NCBI RefSeq assembly: GCF_051846935.1
Contig: NZ_JBPYCS010000009.1
Location: 36,749-100,748 of the forward strand
Source of the DNA: JBPYCR01 sp051846935
GTDB lineage: Bacteria; Bacillota; Bacilli; Bacillales; Amphibacillaceae
Reading direction: 5' to 3'
Length of the DNA stretch: 64,000 nucleotides
In this document: in pieces, positions 44,528 through 53,542 of the stretch
Numbering within the stretch: the stretch's first letter is position 1
Layout: every line of letters begins with the position of its first letter
Notes under the pieces: model-generated
What the model was told of the DNA's origin: nothing
What the model saw: only the letters and a program-made list of their open reading frames with translations
Database searches by the model: none
Position numbers and translations under genes: made by a program

Positions 44528-45340
44528 CTACCTTCTCTTTTTATTAATAAGCCCATCAATCGAATGAAAAACAGGCTGCTGCTTTTCAAAGGTTGCAATA
44601 TATTTAAACCCTATTTTTTTTAATAAATCCAGAGTATCCGTAAATCGATAAGCTAACGTTGAAGGGACATGTGAATCCGAACCTAGTGTTATAATTTCAC
44701 CACCACATTCCTTGTATAGTTTCAATATATCTATACTCGGCATTGCTCCGTCCAATCCATAACGATATCCCGACGTATTTACCTCAATCCCTTTCCCATC
44801 TGCAATTATAACTCGGAAAATTTCACGTATTATGTCATGAAAGTTTTTGGCTGAATCGATCTTTTTATACCTTTTAACTAAATCTAAATGGCCTAAAATG
44901 CTATACTGTTTATAATTATTCACACAGTAAAGTAATTCTTCATAATAAATACGATATGCTTCATCGGCACTGCGATCTTTAAAATAAGTTCCATAATGTA
45001 ATTCTTTTTTATCACATGTATGCATGGAACAAATAACAAAATCAAAAAATTCTTTTTGGAGCAACGATTCATATTGGTCGAGAATATGAGGCTGCACACC
45101 TATTTCGACACCTTTTTTAATAATGATCTGTCCCTTGTATCGTTCTTGCATTTCTTTAATCTTATTGGCATACGCATCTAAATTAAACGTAAAACGAATT
45201 GTAGGATCTGGATATTCATAATCAATATGCTCCGTAAAGCATATTTCCTGTATCCCTAATTTTATCGCCTGTTCAATCGTGCTTTCCATTGGTGTTGAGC
45301 AGTCTGCAGAAAAATCACTGTGCATATGGTAATCAAACAT
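44528..45340 (-). CDS. hisJ: Histidinol-phosphatase, PHP family
   Basis: A 270-residue PHP-domain metallophosphatase that removes phosphate from L-histidinol phosphate. Metal ligands are recognisable in DYHMHSDFS (N-terminal HxH), FTEHIDYE, SMHTCD, LGHLDLVKRY and TLGSDSHVP. It is divergent from the his operon (hisZ onward), with a shared 114-bp control region, which supports the assignment over other PHP phosphatases. ATG 45340 follows GGAGGTAG. Confidence 0.9.
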   Translation of the reverse strand: MFDYHMHSDFSADCSTPMESTIEQAIKLGIQEICFTEHIDYEYPDPTIRFTFNLDAYANKIKEMQERYKGQIIIKKGVEIGVQPHILDQYESLLQKEFFDFVICSMHTCDKKELHYGTYFKDRSADEAYRIYYEELLYCVNNYKQYSILGHLDLVKRYKKIDSAKNFHDIIREIFRVIIADGKGIEVNTSGYRYGLDGAMPSIDILKLYKECGGEIITLGSDSHVPSTLAYRFTDTLDLLKKIGFKYIATFEKQQPVFHSIDGLINKKRR

Positions 45341-45359
45341 ATTAATCTACCTCCAGCTA

Positions 45360-45388
45360 TTGACTTCTTTTAAAATAAAAACTACAAT
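45360..45388 (+). promoter_or_regulatory. SigA-type promoter of the his operon
   Basis: TTGACT (45360-45365), a 17-bp spacer and TACAAT (45383-45388), 67 bp before hisZ. Confidence 0.75.
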
Positions 45389-45406
45389 ATAAGAGTAACA
45401 TTTGTT

Positions 45407-45440
45407 GCTTTATTACGATAAAGTGATGAAGTAATAAAGC
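45407..45440 (+). promoter_or_regulatory. Inverted repeat in the his leader
   Basis: GCTTTATTAC (45407-45416) and GTAATAAAGC (45431-45440) are perfect complements, lying between the his promoter and the hisZ ribosome site. This could be a repressor operator or a leader hairpin near the Shine-Dalgarno sequence. No T-box or His-codon leader peptide is seen. Confidence 0.55.
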
Positions 45441-45454
45441 GGAAAGGATGCCTC

Positions 45455-46696
45455 ATGCAAAATTATAACAATATAACTAATGATACTAATATAAATTTAG
45501 AAGCTTTTCAAATAAGAAAAGCTTTGATGGATACGTTAGCAAATCGGTTTTCTACGTATGGTTACAAACAAATAAATACACCGACCTTTGAGCAATACGA
45601 CTTGTATGCCAATATGAACGGTACGGTAAATCATGATGAGATGATTAAAACGATTGATAATACTGGAAAAGTACTTGTTCTGCGTCCAGATATTACGATA
45701 CCGATTACACAGCAGATCGCCTCTAAAAGCAAGCATCTCAATGAAGAGTATCGCTATTTTTATATTTTAGATGTGTTCCGACAATTAGTTGATCAATCGG
45801 GGAATAAGGAAAGTACACAAGCAGGTGTAGAATGCTTCGGAAACCCTTCTATAGAAGTAGATGCAGAATTGATCGCATTAGCTATTCATTCGCTAAAAGA
45901 CTTAAATATAAGCCATTTTAAAATTGAGATCGGTCATGCTGGCTTTTTTAAACAGCTCGTTAGAGAGTTGAAATTGAATCCCCAAGATTTAAGCGAATTA
46001 AAGCAATTAATACAAGCGAAAAACATTCCTGAAATCGCTCCCTTTCTAGACCGACTAGCAGTTGACACTCAGTTAAATCAAGCGGTGCAGGAAATACCAT
46101 TATTATACGGTGATCCGAAGGAAGTAATCGAGCGGGCTCGCAAAATTTGCTGTACGATTGCGATGGAAGAAAAACTTGATGAACTAGCAAATATGTATCA
46201 GATTCTTGAAGACTATAATGTTCAAGATCATCTTGTTATTGATTTAGGATTAATTAACCATATGGATTATTATTCAGGGATAATTTTCCAAGGGTTTATT
46301 GAAAATGTTGGTAAGCCTGTGCTTATGGGCGGCAGATATGATAAGCTTGCTGACCAATTTGCAGCATCTTTACCAGCAATCGGATTTGCTTTTGACATTA
46401 ACGGCTTATTAACAGGGACGAATAAACAAGTAGACCTCCCAACGCTTACGAATGATTTTACAATTATCTATGAAAATAACGTACAAAAAGAGGCATTACG
46501 GATTGCTAACGATTTACGGGGGGAAAATTTTACCGTTCTCTCCTATCCGTTAACCAACCAAGAGCTTGATCGTATCCCGAGCCTATACACGATTACAATA
46601 CTAGAAACGGGAAAAAAAGTGATGATAAATGGTGATTCCTTTGTTTTTCGAAACATGAAAGAATTGATGGGTCTCGTCAAGGAGGGCTTAAATTGA
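45455..46696 (+). CDS. hisZ: ATP phosphoribosyltransferase regulatory subunit HisZ
   Basis: A 413-residue HisRS-like protein that lacks aminoacylation activity and forms the active, histidine-sensitive ATP phosphoribosyltransferase complex with short HisG. Synthetase-like motifs remain (LRPDITIPITQQIA, YRYFYILDVFRQL, VLMGGRYDKLADQF). ATG 45455 follows GGAAAGGATG. The last 4 nt overlap hisG (TTGA). It is first in the his operon. Confidence 0.94.
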   Translation: MQNYNNITNDTNINLEAFQIRKALMDTLANRFSTYGYKQINTPTFEQYDLYANMNGTVNHDEMIKTIDNTGKVLVLRPDITIPITQQIASKSKHLNEEYRYFYILDVFRQLVDQSGNKESTQAGVECFGNPSIEVDAELIALAIHSLKDLNISHFKIEIGHAGFFKQLVRELKLNPQDLSELKQLIQAKNIPEIAPFLDRLAVDTQLNQAVQEIPLLYGDPKEVIERARKICCTIAMEEKLDELANMYQILEDYNVQDHLVIDLGLINHMDYYSGIIFQGFIENVGKPVLMGGRYDKLADQFAASLPAIGFAFDINGLLTGTNKQVDLPTLTNDFTIIYENNVQKEALRIANDLRGENFTVLSYPLTNQELDRIPSLYTITILETGKKVMINGDSFVFRNMKELMGLVKEGLN

Positions 46697-47313
46697 TAAC
46701 ATTGGCATTGGCAAAAGGCCGCACCGCAAAGGATACATTTCGCTTATTAGAAAAGGCCAAAATACATTTCCCTGATTTTCATGAAAAAAGCAGGAAGCTC
46801 GTCTTTTATAATGAAAATCAAACTATTAAACTTATTTTTGTGAAAGCTGTAGATGTTACAACATATGTGGAAAAAGGAGCCGCAGATATCGGGATTGTTG
46901 GTAAAGATAATATCCTTGAAGCTCAGGCAGATATTTATGAGCTGCTAGATCTAAACATTGGAAAATGTAAATTTGCGGTTGCCAGTTTAGAAGATAACTC
47001 AATTTCTTACACCTCTCCTTTAACTGTTGCAACTAAATATCCAAACGTAGCACAAACCTTTTTTAATCGAAAAGGAATTACAATTGATGCTATAAAGTTA
47101 AATGGATCGGTAGAATTAGCTCCGCTTATCGGAATGGCCGATGTTATCGTAGATATCGTCGAAACAGGCAGCACGTTAAAAGAAAATGGGTTGTCAACGA
47201 TTGAAGATATAGAAGAAATCAGTACGAGACTCGTAGTAAATAAAGCGAGCTTTGCAACGAAAACGTCGCAAATACAACAGTTTATTACACAAATCAAATC
47301 GGTTTTGGAGTGA
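46693..47313 (+). CDS. hisG: ATP phosphoribosyltransferase, short form
   Basis: A 206-residue short-form catalytic subunit for the first histidine step (ATP + PRPP to phosphoribosyl-ATP). It has LALAKGRTAKDTF at the N-terminus and the PRPP loop in IVDIVETGSTLKENGL, and it lacks the C-terminal regulatory domain of the long form, consistent with HisZ next door. The start is TTG 46693 after AAGGAGGG, overlapping hisZ; the end overlaps an upstream reading of hisD. Confidence 0.95.
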   Translation: MITLALAKGRTAKDTFRLLEKAKIHFPDFHEKSRKLVFYNENQTIKLIFVKAVDVTTYVEKGAADIGIVGKDNILEAQADIYELLDLNIGKCKFAVASLEDNSISYTSPLTVATKYPNVAQTFFNRKGITIDAIKLNGSVELAPLIGMADVIVDIVETGSTLKENGLSTIEDIEEISTRLVVNKASFATKTSQIQQFITQIKSVLE

Positions 47314-47318
47314 TCAGG

Positions 47319-48596
47319 ATGGAAATCGTTACAAGTGCAAATTATAAAATGAAACTGAAAACGAACTTGGACAACAATACAGAATCCATTGACGATACTG
47401 TATTAAGTATTATTAAAGAAGTACGCAAGGCTGGCGACGATGCATTATTCCATTATGCTAAAAAGTTTGATCGTGTCGATTTAAATGAATTGCGTGTTTC
47501 CGAAGCTGAATTTAAAGAAGCAGAGCAGCAAGTAAGCGAACAATTTCGTTCTGCATTATTAAATGCGAAAAAGAATATAACGCTTTTTCACGAAGCTCAA
47601 AAGGAAAAATCGTGGTTTATCAATCAGCCGAACGGAATTATGCTTGGTCAAAAAGTAACACCGATGGATAAAGTAGGGATTTACGTACCTGGTGGAAAAG
47701 CAGCTTATCCATCTACTGTTTTAATGAATGCTATACCAGCTAAGCTTGCTGGTGTAGGTACAATCTCGATGACGACCCCACCGCAAAAAGATGGTAAAAT
47801 TAATCCGCACGTGTTGGTTGCTGCCTCACTTGCTGGAGTTAATCGTGTTTATAAAGTTGGTGGCGCCCAAGCAATTGCTGCGTTAGCCTATGGTACCGAG
47901 TCAATTATGAAGGTAGATAAAATTGTAGGACCAGGGAACGCATATGTAGCTCGTGCAAAAAAATGGGTATATGGGGACGTAGCTATTGATATGATCGCAG
48001 GGCCAAGTGAAATATGTATCGTAGCAGATGAGTCGGCCAATGCTCCATTTGTAGCAGCAGATTTGTTATCGCAAGCAGAACACGATGAACAGGCAACAGC
48101 GATTTGTGTTACAACGAGCCGATCACTCGCCCAGCAAGTAAAGGATGAAGTAGAAAAGCAATTAGAAACACTTGAGCGCAAGGAAATTGCTGAAGCATCT
48201 ATTCGCCAAAATGGAAGGATTATCGTTGTTGATTCCTTACAGGATGCCTTTCATATTGTAAATGAAATCGCTCCAGAGCACTTGCAGCTAATGATTAAAA
48301 ACGCTTCAGATTATGTATCTTACGTTCGCCATGCTGGTGCGATCTTTGTTGGAAACTATTCGCCTGAACCATTAGGGGATTACTTCGCAGGACCAAACCA
48401 TACATTGCCGACCAGTGGCACAGCTCGGTTCGCTTCTCCATTAGGCGTATATGATTTTATGAAAAAATCAAGCATTATTCAATATTCAGAAGCCGCATTG
48501 AAGCACGCTTCAGAAAACATTATGACGTTAGCGAACATGGAAGGATTAACCGCCCACGCTAACTCAATAAACGTAAGAAAAAAAGAACAGCAATAA
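47319..48596 (+). CDS. hisD: Histidinol dehydrogenase
   Basis: A 425-residue zinc enzyme that oxidises L-histidinol to histidine in two NAD-dependent steps. VGIYVPGGKAAYPSTVLMNAIPAKLAGV and GPGNAYVARAKKWVYG, IDMIAGPSEICIVAD, the Zn/His region in LLSQAEHDEQA, and APEHLQL with GPNHTLPTSGTARF are all intact. I choose ATG 47319, with GGAG 8 nt upstream; a GTG at 47310 overlaps the hisG stop (GTGA) but has a poorer site. Confidence 0.95.
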   Translation: MEIVTSANYKMKLKTNLDNNTESIDDTVLSIIKEVRKAGDDALFHYAKKFDRVDLNELRVSEAEFKEAEQQVSEQFRSALLNAKKNITLFHEAQKEKSWFINQPNGIMLGQKVTPMDKVGIYVPGGKAAYPSTVLMNAIPAKLAGVGTISMTTPPQKDGKINPHVLVAASLAGVNRVYKVGGAQAIAALAYGTESIMKVDKIVGPGNAYVARAKKWVYGDVAIDMIAGPSEICIVADESANAPFVAADLLSQAEHDEQATAICVTTSRSLAQQVKDEVEKQLETLERKEIAEASIRQNGRIIVVDSLQDAFHIVNEIAPEHLQLMIKNASDYVSYVRHAGAIFVGNYSPEPLGDYFAGPNHTLPTSGTARFASPLGVYDFMKKSSIIQYSEAALKHASENIMTLANMEGLTAHANSINVRKKEQQ

Positions 48597-48628
48597 AATG
48601 CATTATAAATTTGAAAGGAAGATAAATC

Positions 48629-49213
48629 ATGCGTACACATCGTATATCACGCGCAACTGCAGAAACTTCTATTGAACTTGAATTTTCGATTGATGGAGAA
48701 GGAAAAGCTACAATTGATACAGGAGTTGGTTTTTTTGACCATATGCTCGTCTTATTTAGTGGGCATGGTCTATTTGATCTAACCGTGCATTGTGACGGTG
48801 ATCTCGAAGTGGATCAACATCATACAGTTGAAGATGTAGGAATTGCTCTAGGCCAAGCGTTTCATGAGAGTATTGGTGCGAAAGAAGGAATAAATCGGTA
48901 TGCTTCTGTTACGATTCCAATGGATGAAGCATTATCTACTGTCTCGCTTGATATTAGTGGCAGACCGTGTCTCGTATACAATGTTGAAGGGCTAAAACAT
49001 AAGGTAGGTTCCTTTGATACAGAATTGGTGGAAGAGTTTTTCCAAGCTTTTGTAAACCATGCAAAAATTACACTCCATATAAACGTAGCGTATGGAAAAA
49101 ACACGCACCATATGATTGAATCCATTTTCAAAGCATTTGGCCGTGCCCTTGATACAGCCAGCGCTTTAAACCCGCGTGTAAAAGGGGTACCATCTACTAA
49201 AGGCTTGCTGTAA
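48629..49213 (+). CDS. hisB: Imidazoleglycerol-phosphate dehydratase
   Basis: A 194-residue monofunctional enzyme (no phosphatase domain) that dehydrates IGP to imidazole-acetol phosphate. Metal-site motifs are GVGFFDHML, CDGDLEVDQHHTVEDVGIALG, FFQAFVNHAKITLHI and NTHHMIESIFKAFGRAL. ATG 48629 follows AAAGGAAG. It ends 144 bp before hisA, the position where hisH usually sits in Bacillales. Confidence 0.96.
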   Translation: MRTHRISRATAETSIELEFSIDGEGKATIDTGVGFFDHMLVLFSGHGLFDLTVHCDGDLEVDQHHTVEDVGIALGQAFHESIGAKEGINRYASVTIPMDEALSTVSLDISGRPCLVYNVEGLKHKVGSFDTELVEEFFQAFVNHAKITLHINVAYGKNTHHMIESIFKAFGRALDTASALNPRVKGVPSTKGLL

Positions 49214-49357
49214 TTATCGCTACCGGCATAGATTCCTTTAGAGCGAGTCAAACAAAGATAAACTACTAGCAAATAGAGTCTGATATAAAGGAAAATCGTT
49301 CGTTTATAATAGTGAACAGTTCAAATGTACTTATAAAAATTTACGGAGTTGACATGT
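49214..49357. other. hisB-hisA gap where hisH would be expected
   Basis: Only 144 bp separate hisB from hisA, with no coding frame resembling HisH. The gap holds a possible weak promoter (TATAAT near 49301-49306, no good -35). Confidence 0.7.
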
Positions 49358-50065
49358 ATGATTATTTTTCCGGCAATTGATATTCGTAACGGTAAATGCG
49401 TCCGACTTATCCAAGGTGACTATAATCAGGAGAAGGTGTATAACGACTCTCCTGTCGATACGGCGAAAATGTGGGAACAAAAAGGAGCCGAATACATTCA
49501 TATCGTTGATTTAGACGGTGCAAAAACCGGTGATTCCATCAACAAATCGATTATTATAAATATCGCAAAGGAAACCGGTATTCCTATTCAAGTCGGTGGT
49601 GGAATTCGTTCAATGGATAGTATTGATGCTTATTTGGAAAATGGTGTAGAGCGAGTCATTATTGGTACAGCAGCAATTCAAAATAAAGCCTTTCTTCGTG
49701 AAGCGGTTCAAAAGCATGGTGAAAAGGTTGCAGTTTCCATTGATGCCCGCGATGGCTATGTAGCTACTGACGGTTGGACAGATACAAGTACGGTTAAAGC
49801 ACTTGATTTAATAAAAGAATTAGAGGATATAGGTGTACAAACGATTGTTTATACAGATATTTTAAAGGATGGCATGCTGCAAGGTCCGAATTTGACTGAG
49901 CAAAGGCTTATAAACGAAGCGACATCGATGAACGTAATTGCCTCTGGTGGTGTAGCTACAACAAAAGATGTTGCTAATTTACAAGAATTAAATATGTACG
50001 GAACAATCATTGGAAAAGCATTGTATGATGGGAAAATAAAATTTGAAGCTCTTATGGAGGGATAA
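49358..50065 (+). CDS. hisA: Phosphoribosylformimino-AICAR phosphate isomerase
   Basis: A 235-residue TIM-barrel isomerase (ProFAR to PRFAR). The catalytic Asp near the N-terminus is in PAIDIRNGKCVRL, with IPIQVGGGIRSMDSI phosphate binding and a second Asp in IVYTDILKDGM. The start is ATG 49358 after GGAGTTGACATGT. It is closely followed by hisF. Confidence 0.95.
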   Translation: MIIFPAIDIRNGKCVRLIQGDYNQEKVYNDSPVDTAKMWEQKGAEYIHIVDLDGAKTGDSINKSIIINIAKETGIPIQVGGGIRSMDSIDAYLENGVERVIIGTAAIQNKAFLREAVQKHGEKVAVSIDARDGYVATDGWTDTSTVKALDLIKELEDIGVQTIVYTDILKDGMLQGPNLTEQRLINEATSMNVIASGGVATTKDVANLQELNMYGTIIGKALYDGKIKFEALMEG

Positions 50066-50068
50066 ATA

Positions 50069-50824
50069 ATGACAAAAAAAAGAATAATACCGTGTTTAGA
50101 TATGGATAATGGACGAGTAGTGAAAGGGAAAAAGTTCCAAAACATGCAAGATGTCGCAGATCCAATAACACTCGCAAAGCAATATGAGCTCGACTTTGCC
50201 GACGAATTATTTATACTCGATATTTCAAGATCCGATCGCGCAACCTTTATAAATATCGTTAAAGAAATTGTGCATGATCTTTCCATTCCAGTAACTGTCG
50301 GTGGAGGCATCCGCTCCCTAGAAGATGTTGATGAAGTTTTAGAGGCTGGGGCAGATAAGATTTCCATTACAAGTGCTGCAATCGAAAATCCAGAGCTCCT
50401 TAAAAAGGCAGTTGAAAAATACGGCAGTGAACGAATTGCATTAGCCATTGACGCAAAAAATGTCGCAGAAAACAAATGGAATGCTTTTACAAATGGGGGC
50501 CGCAACGACTCTGGCTTAGATGCAATCGAATGGGCAAAGCAAGGCGAGCAACTCGGGGTGTCTGAAATTCTTGTTAATTCGATCGATGCGGATGGTGAAA
50601 AAACTGGATATGACATTGCATTAAACCAAGCAATGGCTGACGCAGTTTCCATTCCGATCATTGCTAGTGGTGGTGCTGGTGATCTGGATCACTTTCGTGA
50701 GGTCTTAACAGACGGAAAGGCAGATGCCGCATTAGCAGCTTCCGTTTTTCACTATGAAGAAATTGTCATATCCGATTTAAAGGAGTATCTTTTGAATTTT
50801 GACATCCCGGTAGGTGAAATTTAA
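50069..50824 (+). CDS. hisF: Imidazole glycerol phosphate synthase cyclase subunit
   Basis: A 251-residue TIM barrel that makes IGP and AICAR from PRFAR and ammonia normally delivered by HisH. Catalytic Asp residues are in IPCLDMDNGRVVKG and ALAIDAKN; VTVGGGIRSLEDV and IIASGGAGDLDHF are the phosphate sites. ATG 50069 begins 4 nt after hisA. The glutaminase partner HisH is missing from this operon, so ammonia must come from a HisH encoded elsewhere or from free NH3. Confidence 0.95.
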   Translation: MTKKRIIPCLDMDNGRVVKGKKFQNMQDVADPITLAKQYELDFADELFILDISRSDRATFINIVKEIVHDLSIPVTVGGGIRSLEDVDEVLEAGADKISITSAAIENPELLKKAVEKYGSERIALAIDAKNVAENKWNAFTNGGRNDSGLDAIEWAKQGEQLGVSEILVNSIDADGEKTGYDIALNQAMADAVSIPIIASGGAGDLDHFREVLTDGKADAALAASVFHYEEIVISDLKEYLLNFDIPVGEI

Positions 50825-51468
50825 TGAATTCAATACATATTCCCGACTTAACTTTTGATGGGAATGGACTTATTCCGGCAGTTGTTCAAGATGATGTAAC
50901 CGGAAAAGTACTTATGCTCGCCTACATGAATAAAGAAGCCATCCAAAAAACAATCGAAACGAAAGAAACATGGTTCTACAGTCGTTCGAGAAACGAGCTA
51001 TGGAATAAAGGAGCTACGTCAGGAAATAAACAATACGTAAAAAGCCTTGCAGCGGATTGCGATAAGGACTCCTTGCTCATTACAGTTTCACCAGCAGGTC
51101 CAGCTTGTCATACTGGTAAAACATCCTGCTTTTTCAATGCGGTCTACAACGCAAAAGAAAGCTCACGTGATGTCATTCATGATATTATTGGCATTATTCA
51201 AGAACGCAAAGAAGAACCAGTTGCCGATTCTTATACAAATTATCTTTTTAGGGAAGGCATTGATAAAGTACTAAAAAAGGTCGGCGAAGAAGCAAGCGAG
51301 GTCATAATCGGAGCAAAAAACAACGATAAAGAAGAAGTGAAGTGGGAAATTGCGGACTTGATTTACCATACACTCGTTTTAATGAATATAATGGATGTTT
51401 CTCTTTCGGATATTAAAGACGTCCTCTACAAAAGACACATGCAAAAAAAGGAAGAAACGAATGAATAA
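50824..51468 (+). CDS. hisI: Bifunctional phosphoribosyl-AMP cyclohydrolase / phosphoribosyl-ATP pyrophosphatase
   Basis: A 214-residue HisIE fusion. The N-terminal cyclohydrolase domain has TWFYSRSRNELWNKGATSGN, DCDKDSLLI and a Cys-rich metal site (GPACHTGKTSCFF). The C-terminal MazG-like pyrophosphatase domain has KKVGEEASEVIIGAKN and ELIYH-like ADLIYHTLVL. It covers steps two and three of histidine synthesis. The start ATG 50824 shares one base with the hisF stop (TAATG). Confidence 0.95.
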   Translation: MNSIHIPDLTFDGNGLIPAVVQDDVTGKVLMLAYMNKEAIQKTIETKETWFYSRSRNELWNKGATSGNKQYVKSLAADCDKDSLLITVSPAGPACHTGKTSCFFNAVYNAKESSRDVIHDIIGIIQERKEEPVADSYTNYLFREGIDKVLKKVGEEASEVIIGAKNNDKEEVKWEIADLIYHTLVLMNIMDVSLSDIKDVLYKRHMQKKEETNE

Positions 51469-52519
51469 GTATTGGAGTACAATTGCAAAACGAGCAGAGC
51501 CATACGTACCTGGGGAACAGCTCAATAAAAACATCGTAAAGCTAAATACAAATGAAAATCCATACCCACCCTCCCCTGCCGTCTTGAATGCAATTAAAAA
51601 TGAAATCAATCAAGATTTACGTTTGTACCCTACTCCGACAATGGATGATTTGCGACAAACGATTGCGGATGAACATCGCTTACAAAAACAAAATGTTTTC
51701 ATTGGTAACGGTTCGGATGAAGTGCTCGCGTTTTCGTTTATGGCTTTCTTTGAACCAGGTAAAGCGATTCGCTTTCCAGCTATAACGTATAGCTTTTATC
51801 CAGTATACGCTCAGTTATTTAACATATCGACAGAGCAAATACCTTTAAATGAAGACTTCACTCTCAAAACAGAAGCCTTTTTCAATTCGGAAGGTGGGGT
51901 TATTTTCCCTAACCCAAATGCGCCAACAAGTATGTATCTTCCTTTAGATCAAGTAGAGCGTATTGTCCAGAAAAATCCGAATACGGTCGTTATCGTCGAT
52001 GAAGCATATGTTGACTTTGCCGATCAATCAGCAGCATCACTTATTCAAACATATGACAACTTACTCGTAATTCAAACGATGTCCAAATCTCGGTCGCTTG
52101 CTGGCTTAAGAGTCGGATTCGCATTGGGAAATGAACAATTAATACAAGGGCTTACTCGTATGAAGGATTCATTTAATTCCTACCCAGTCGATCGCTTAGC
52201 TCTTGCCGGAGCGCAAGCAGCCATGAAAGATACCGCATACTTTCAAGAAACAACGCGTAAAATTATTACTACGAGAAGCTGGGTAAGTAAAAAAATGGGG
52301 CAATACGGATTCGATGTTCTCCCCTCCCAGACGAACTTTATTTTTGCAAGTCACTCAAATGTTGCTGCGGAAACAATTTATAATCAATTAAAAGAAAACG
52401 ACGTGCTCATTCGTTATTTTAATAAGAAGCCGATCGATAACTATTTACGTATAACAATTGGAACAGACGAAGAAATGAATATGTTTTTTGAAAAGCTCTA
52501 TCCGATTTTGTATCCGTAA
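51461..52519 (+). CDS. hisC: Histidinol-phosphate aminotransferase
   Basis: A 352-residue fold-type I PLP enzyme. NTNENPYPPSP near the N-terminus, GNGSDEVL for cofactor, VVIVDEAYVDFA and the Schiff-base Lys in TMSKSRSLAGLRVG are typical. ATG 51461 overlaps the hisI end by 8 nt and has AAAGGAAG upstream. It is the last gene of the operon; in Bacillaceae this enzyme may also aminate aromatic precursors. Confidence 0.94.
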   Translation: MNKYWSTIAKRAEPYVPGEQLNKNIVKLNTNENPYPPSPAVLNAIKNEINQDLRLYPTPTMDDLRQTIADEHRLQKQNVFIGNGSDEVLAFSFMAFFEPGKAIRFPAITYSFYPVYAQLFNISTEQIPLNEDFTLKTEAFFNSEGGVIFPNPNAPTSMYLPLDQVERIVQKNPNTVVIVDEAYVDFADQSAASLIQTYDNLLVIQTMSKSRSLAGLRVGFALGNEQLIQGLTRMKDSFNSYPVDRLALAGAQAAMKDTAYFQETTRKIITTRSWVSKKMGQYGFDVLPSQTNFIFASHSNVAAETIYNQLKENDVLIRYFNKKPIDNYLRITIGTDEEMNMFFEKLYPILYP

Positions 52520-52794
52520 CATAGAATGGATACAACAAACAGAACGAGACAAGCACACATAGATAGATTTCAAATAGGTGGAATTAATCATTTTCTTCTA
52601 GTATCGATTCCCTTTAACTAGACAAATAAAAGACACGTTCAGCGTAACAACGATTGTTTAATTTCCATGCGAAAAATTTAAACACCAAATGCAGACTATG
52701 GCCACCTTATAGCGATAATAACTTTCTTTTGCATAACTGTGTGCATCATTTTATCTAAATTAAAAAAGACAAATAGTTACGGCTATACAATATA

Positions 52795-52865
52795 TGACGT
52801 TAGTGAAGATAAATCACATTCCTTTTTGGTAAGGAATGTGAAGGGTCACTAACGTCATTTTTATT
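52795..52865 (+). terminator. Two-tier terminator after the his operon
   Basis: Outer perfect stem TGACGTTAGTGA/TCACTAACGTCA enclosing CACATTCC/GGAATGTG, followed by TTTTTATTTT. Confidence 0.85.
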
Positions 52866-52878
52866 TTCTAATAATACA

Positions 52879-53236
52879 TTATTTCAAGAGAAAACCTGTA
52901 GACACAAACTACAATACAAAACATAAAGAAACATCCAATGCAAATGAAACAGCATGGAAGTGTGTGTGCAATAAGGTTATTAGTCCTCTTTAAGCTGATT
53001 GGAACGAAAGTCGACGGACACCTGGGGAAATAGCAAGCGTCCGAAAATCCCTGTAGCGACTCGGATAGAGGAGCTACAGAAGCTGAGGCAGTAACCGCGG
53101 AAAGCGTAGTGTATATCTACTGCGATCGGTAGGAATCAATACTAAAATTAACGAATACAAAGAGAGGTTTTTTAACTTCTTAAAATAACACCCACAAATA
53201 CGTGACGCAATCTACATCACCAACGTCATTTGACAA
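52879..53236 (+). repeat. Long repeat C fused to the 3' half of the MITE-like element
   Basis: 52879-53093 matches repeat C (24881 onward), including GCTGATTGGAACGAAAGTCG and GCTGAGGCAGTAACCGCGGA. From AAAGCGTAGTGTATATC (53100) to GACGCAATC (53212) it instead matches the right half and right end of the MITE-like element. At 53213 it returns to repeat C's tail, TACATCACCAACGTC. The switch occurs at the shared core CCGCGGAAAGC. Confidence 0.75.
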
Positions 53237-53279
53237 AGAACCATAATGACATCAAGCTGATGAAACTATGGTTCTTTTT
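53235..53279 (+). terminator. Hairpin with T-run upstream of murR
   Basis: AAAGAACCATA/TATGGTTCTTT, perfect 11-bp stem, then TTTC. Confidence 0.6.
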
Positions 53280-53466
53280 CTTATCATTTAAATTCCTGTT
53301 CTAATTTTTTGTCGTTTAATCTCACATAGTGTATAAACGAATATTTGTACAAATGAATAGTCTTTTATTACAAAAGGTCAAACGTGCCAAATGTTTCAAA
53401 TAGACGTTTAAAAAACGAATGCCTTTAGAGAACGTAACTTTAGCATCTTTTTATATTTTTAAAACA

Positions 53467-53529
53467 TTATTTCAAAAATTTAATATATATTGACAATTTG
53501 TTTCAGTGACTTTATACTATTTGAAATAA
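53467..53529 (+). promoter_or_regulatory. murR-nag operon promoter flanked by an operator-like dyad
   Basis: TTGACA (53490-53495), a 17-bp spacer and TATACT (53513-53518). TTATTTCAAA (53467-53476) and TTTGAAATAA (53520-53529) are exact complements bracketing the promoter, and a half-site TTTGTTTCA lies in the spacer. This suits autorepression by the RpiR-type regulator; binding is inferred. Confidence 0.65.
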
Positions 53530-53542
53530 GGAGATTACAATT

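Larger units (their letters stand above)
52520..53542. other. 1-kb gene-free region of terminators and a chimeric repeat
   Basis: It contains the his-operon terminator (52795-52865), the chimeric long repeat 52879-53236, a second hairpin (53235-53279) and the murR promoter with its operator-like arms. No gene is supported. Confidence 0.65.

Noticed and set aside
49849..50661. 270-codon minus-strand frame across hisA/hisF
   Set aside because: Antisense to well-defined hisA and hisF, with low-complexity Ser-rich shadow composition.
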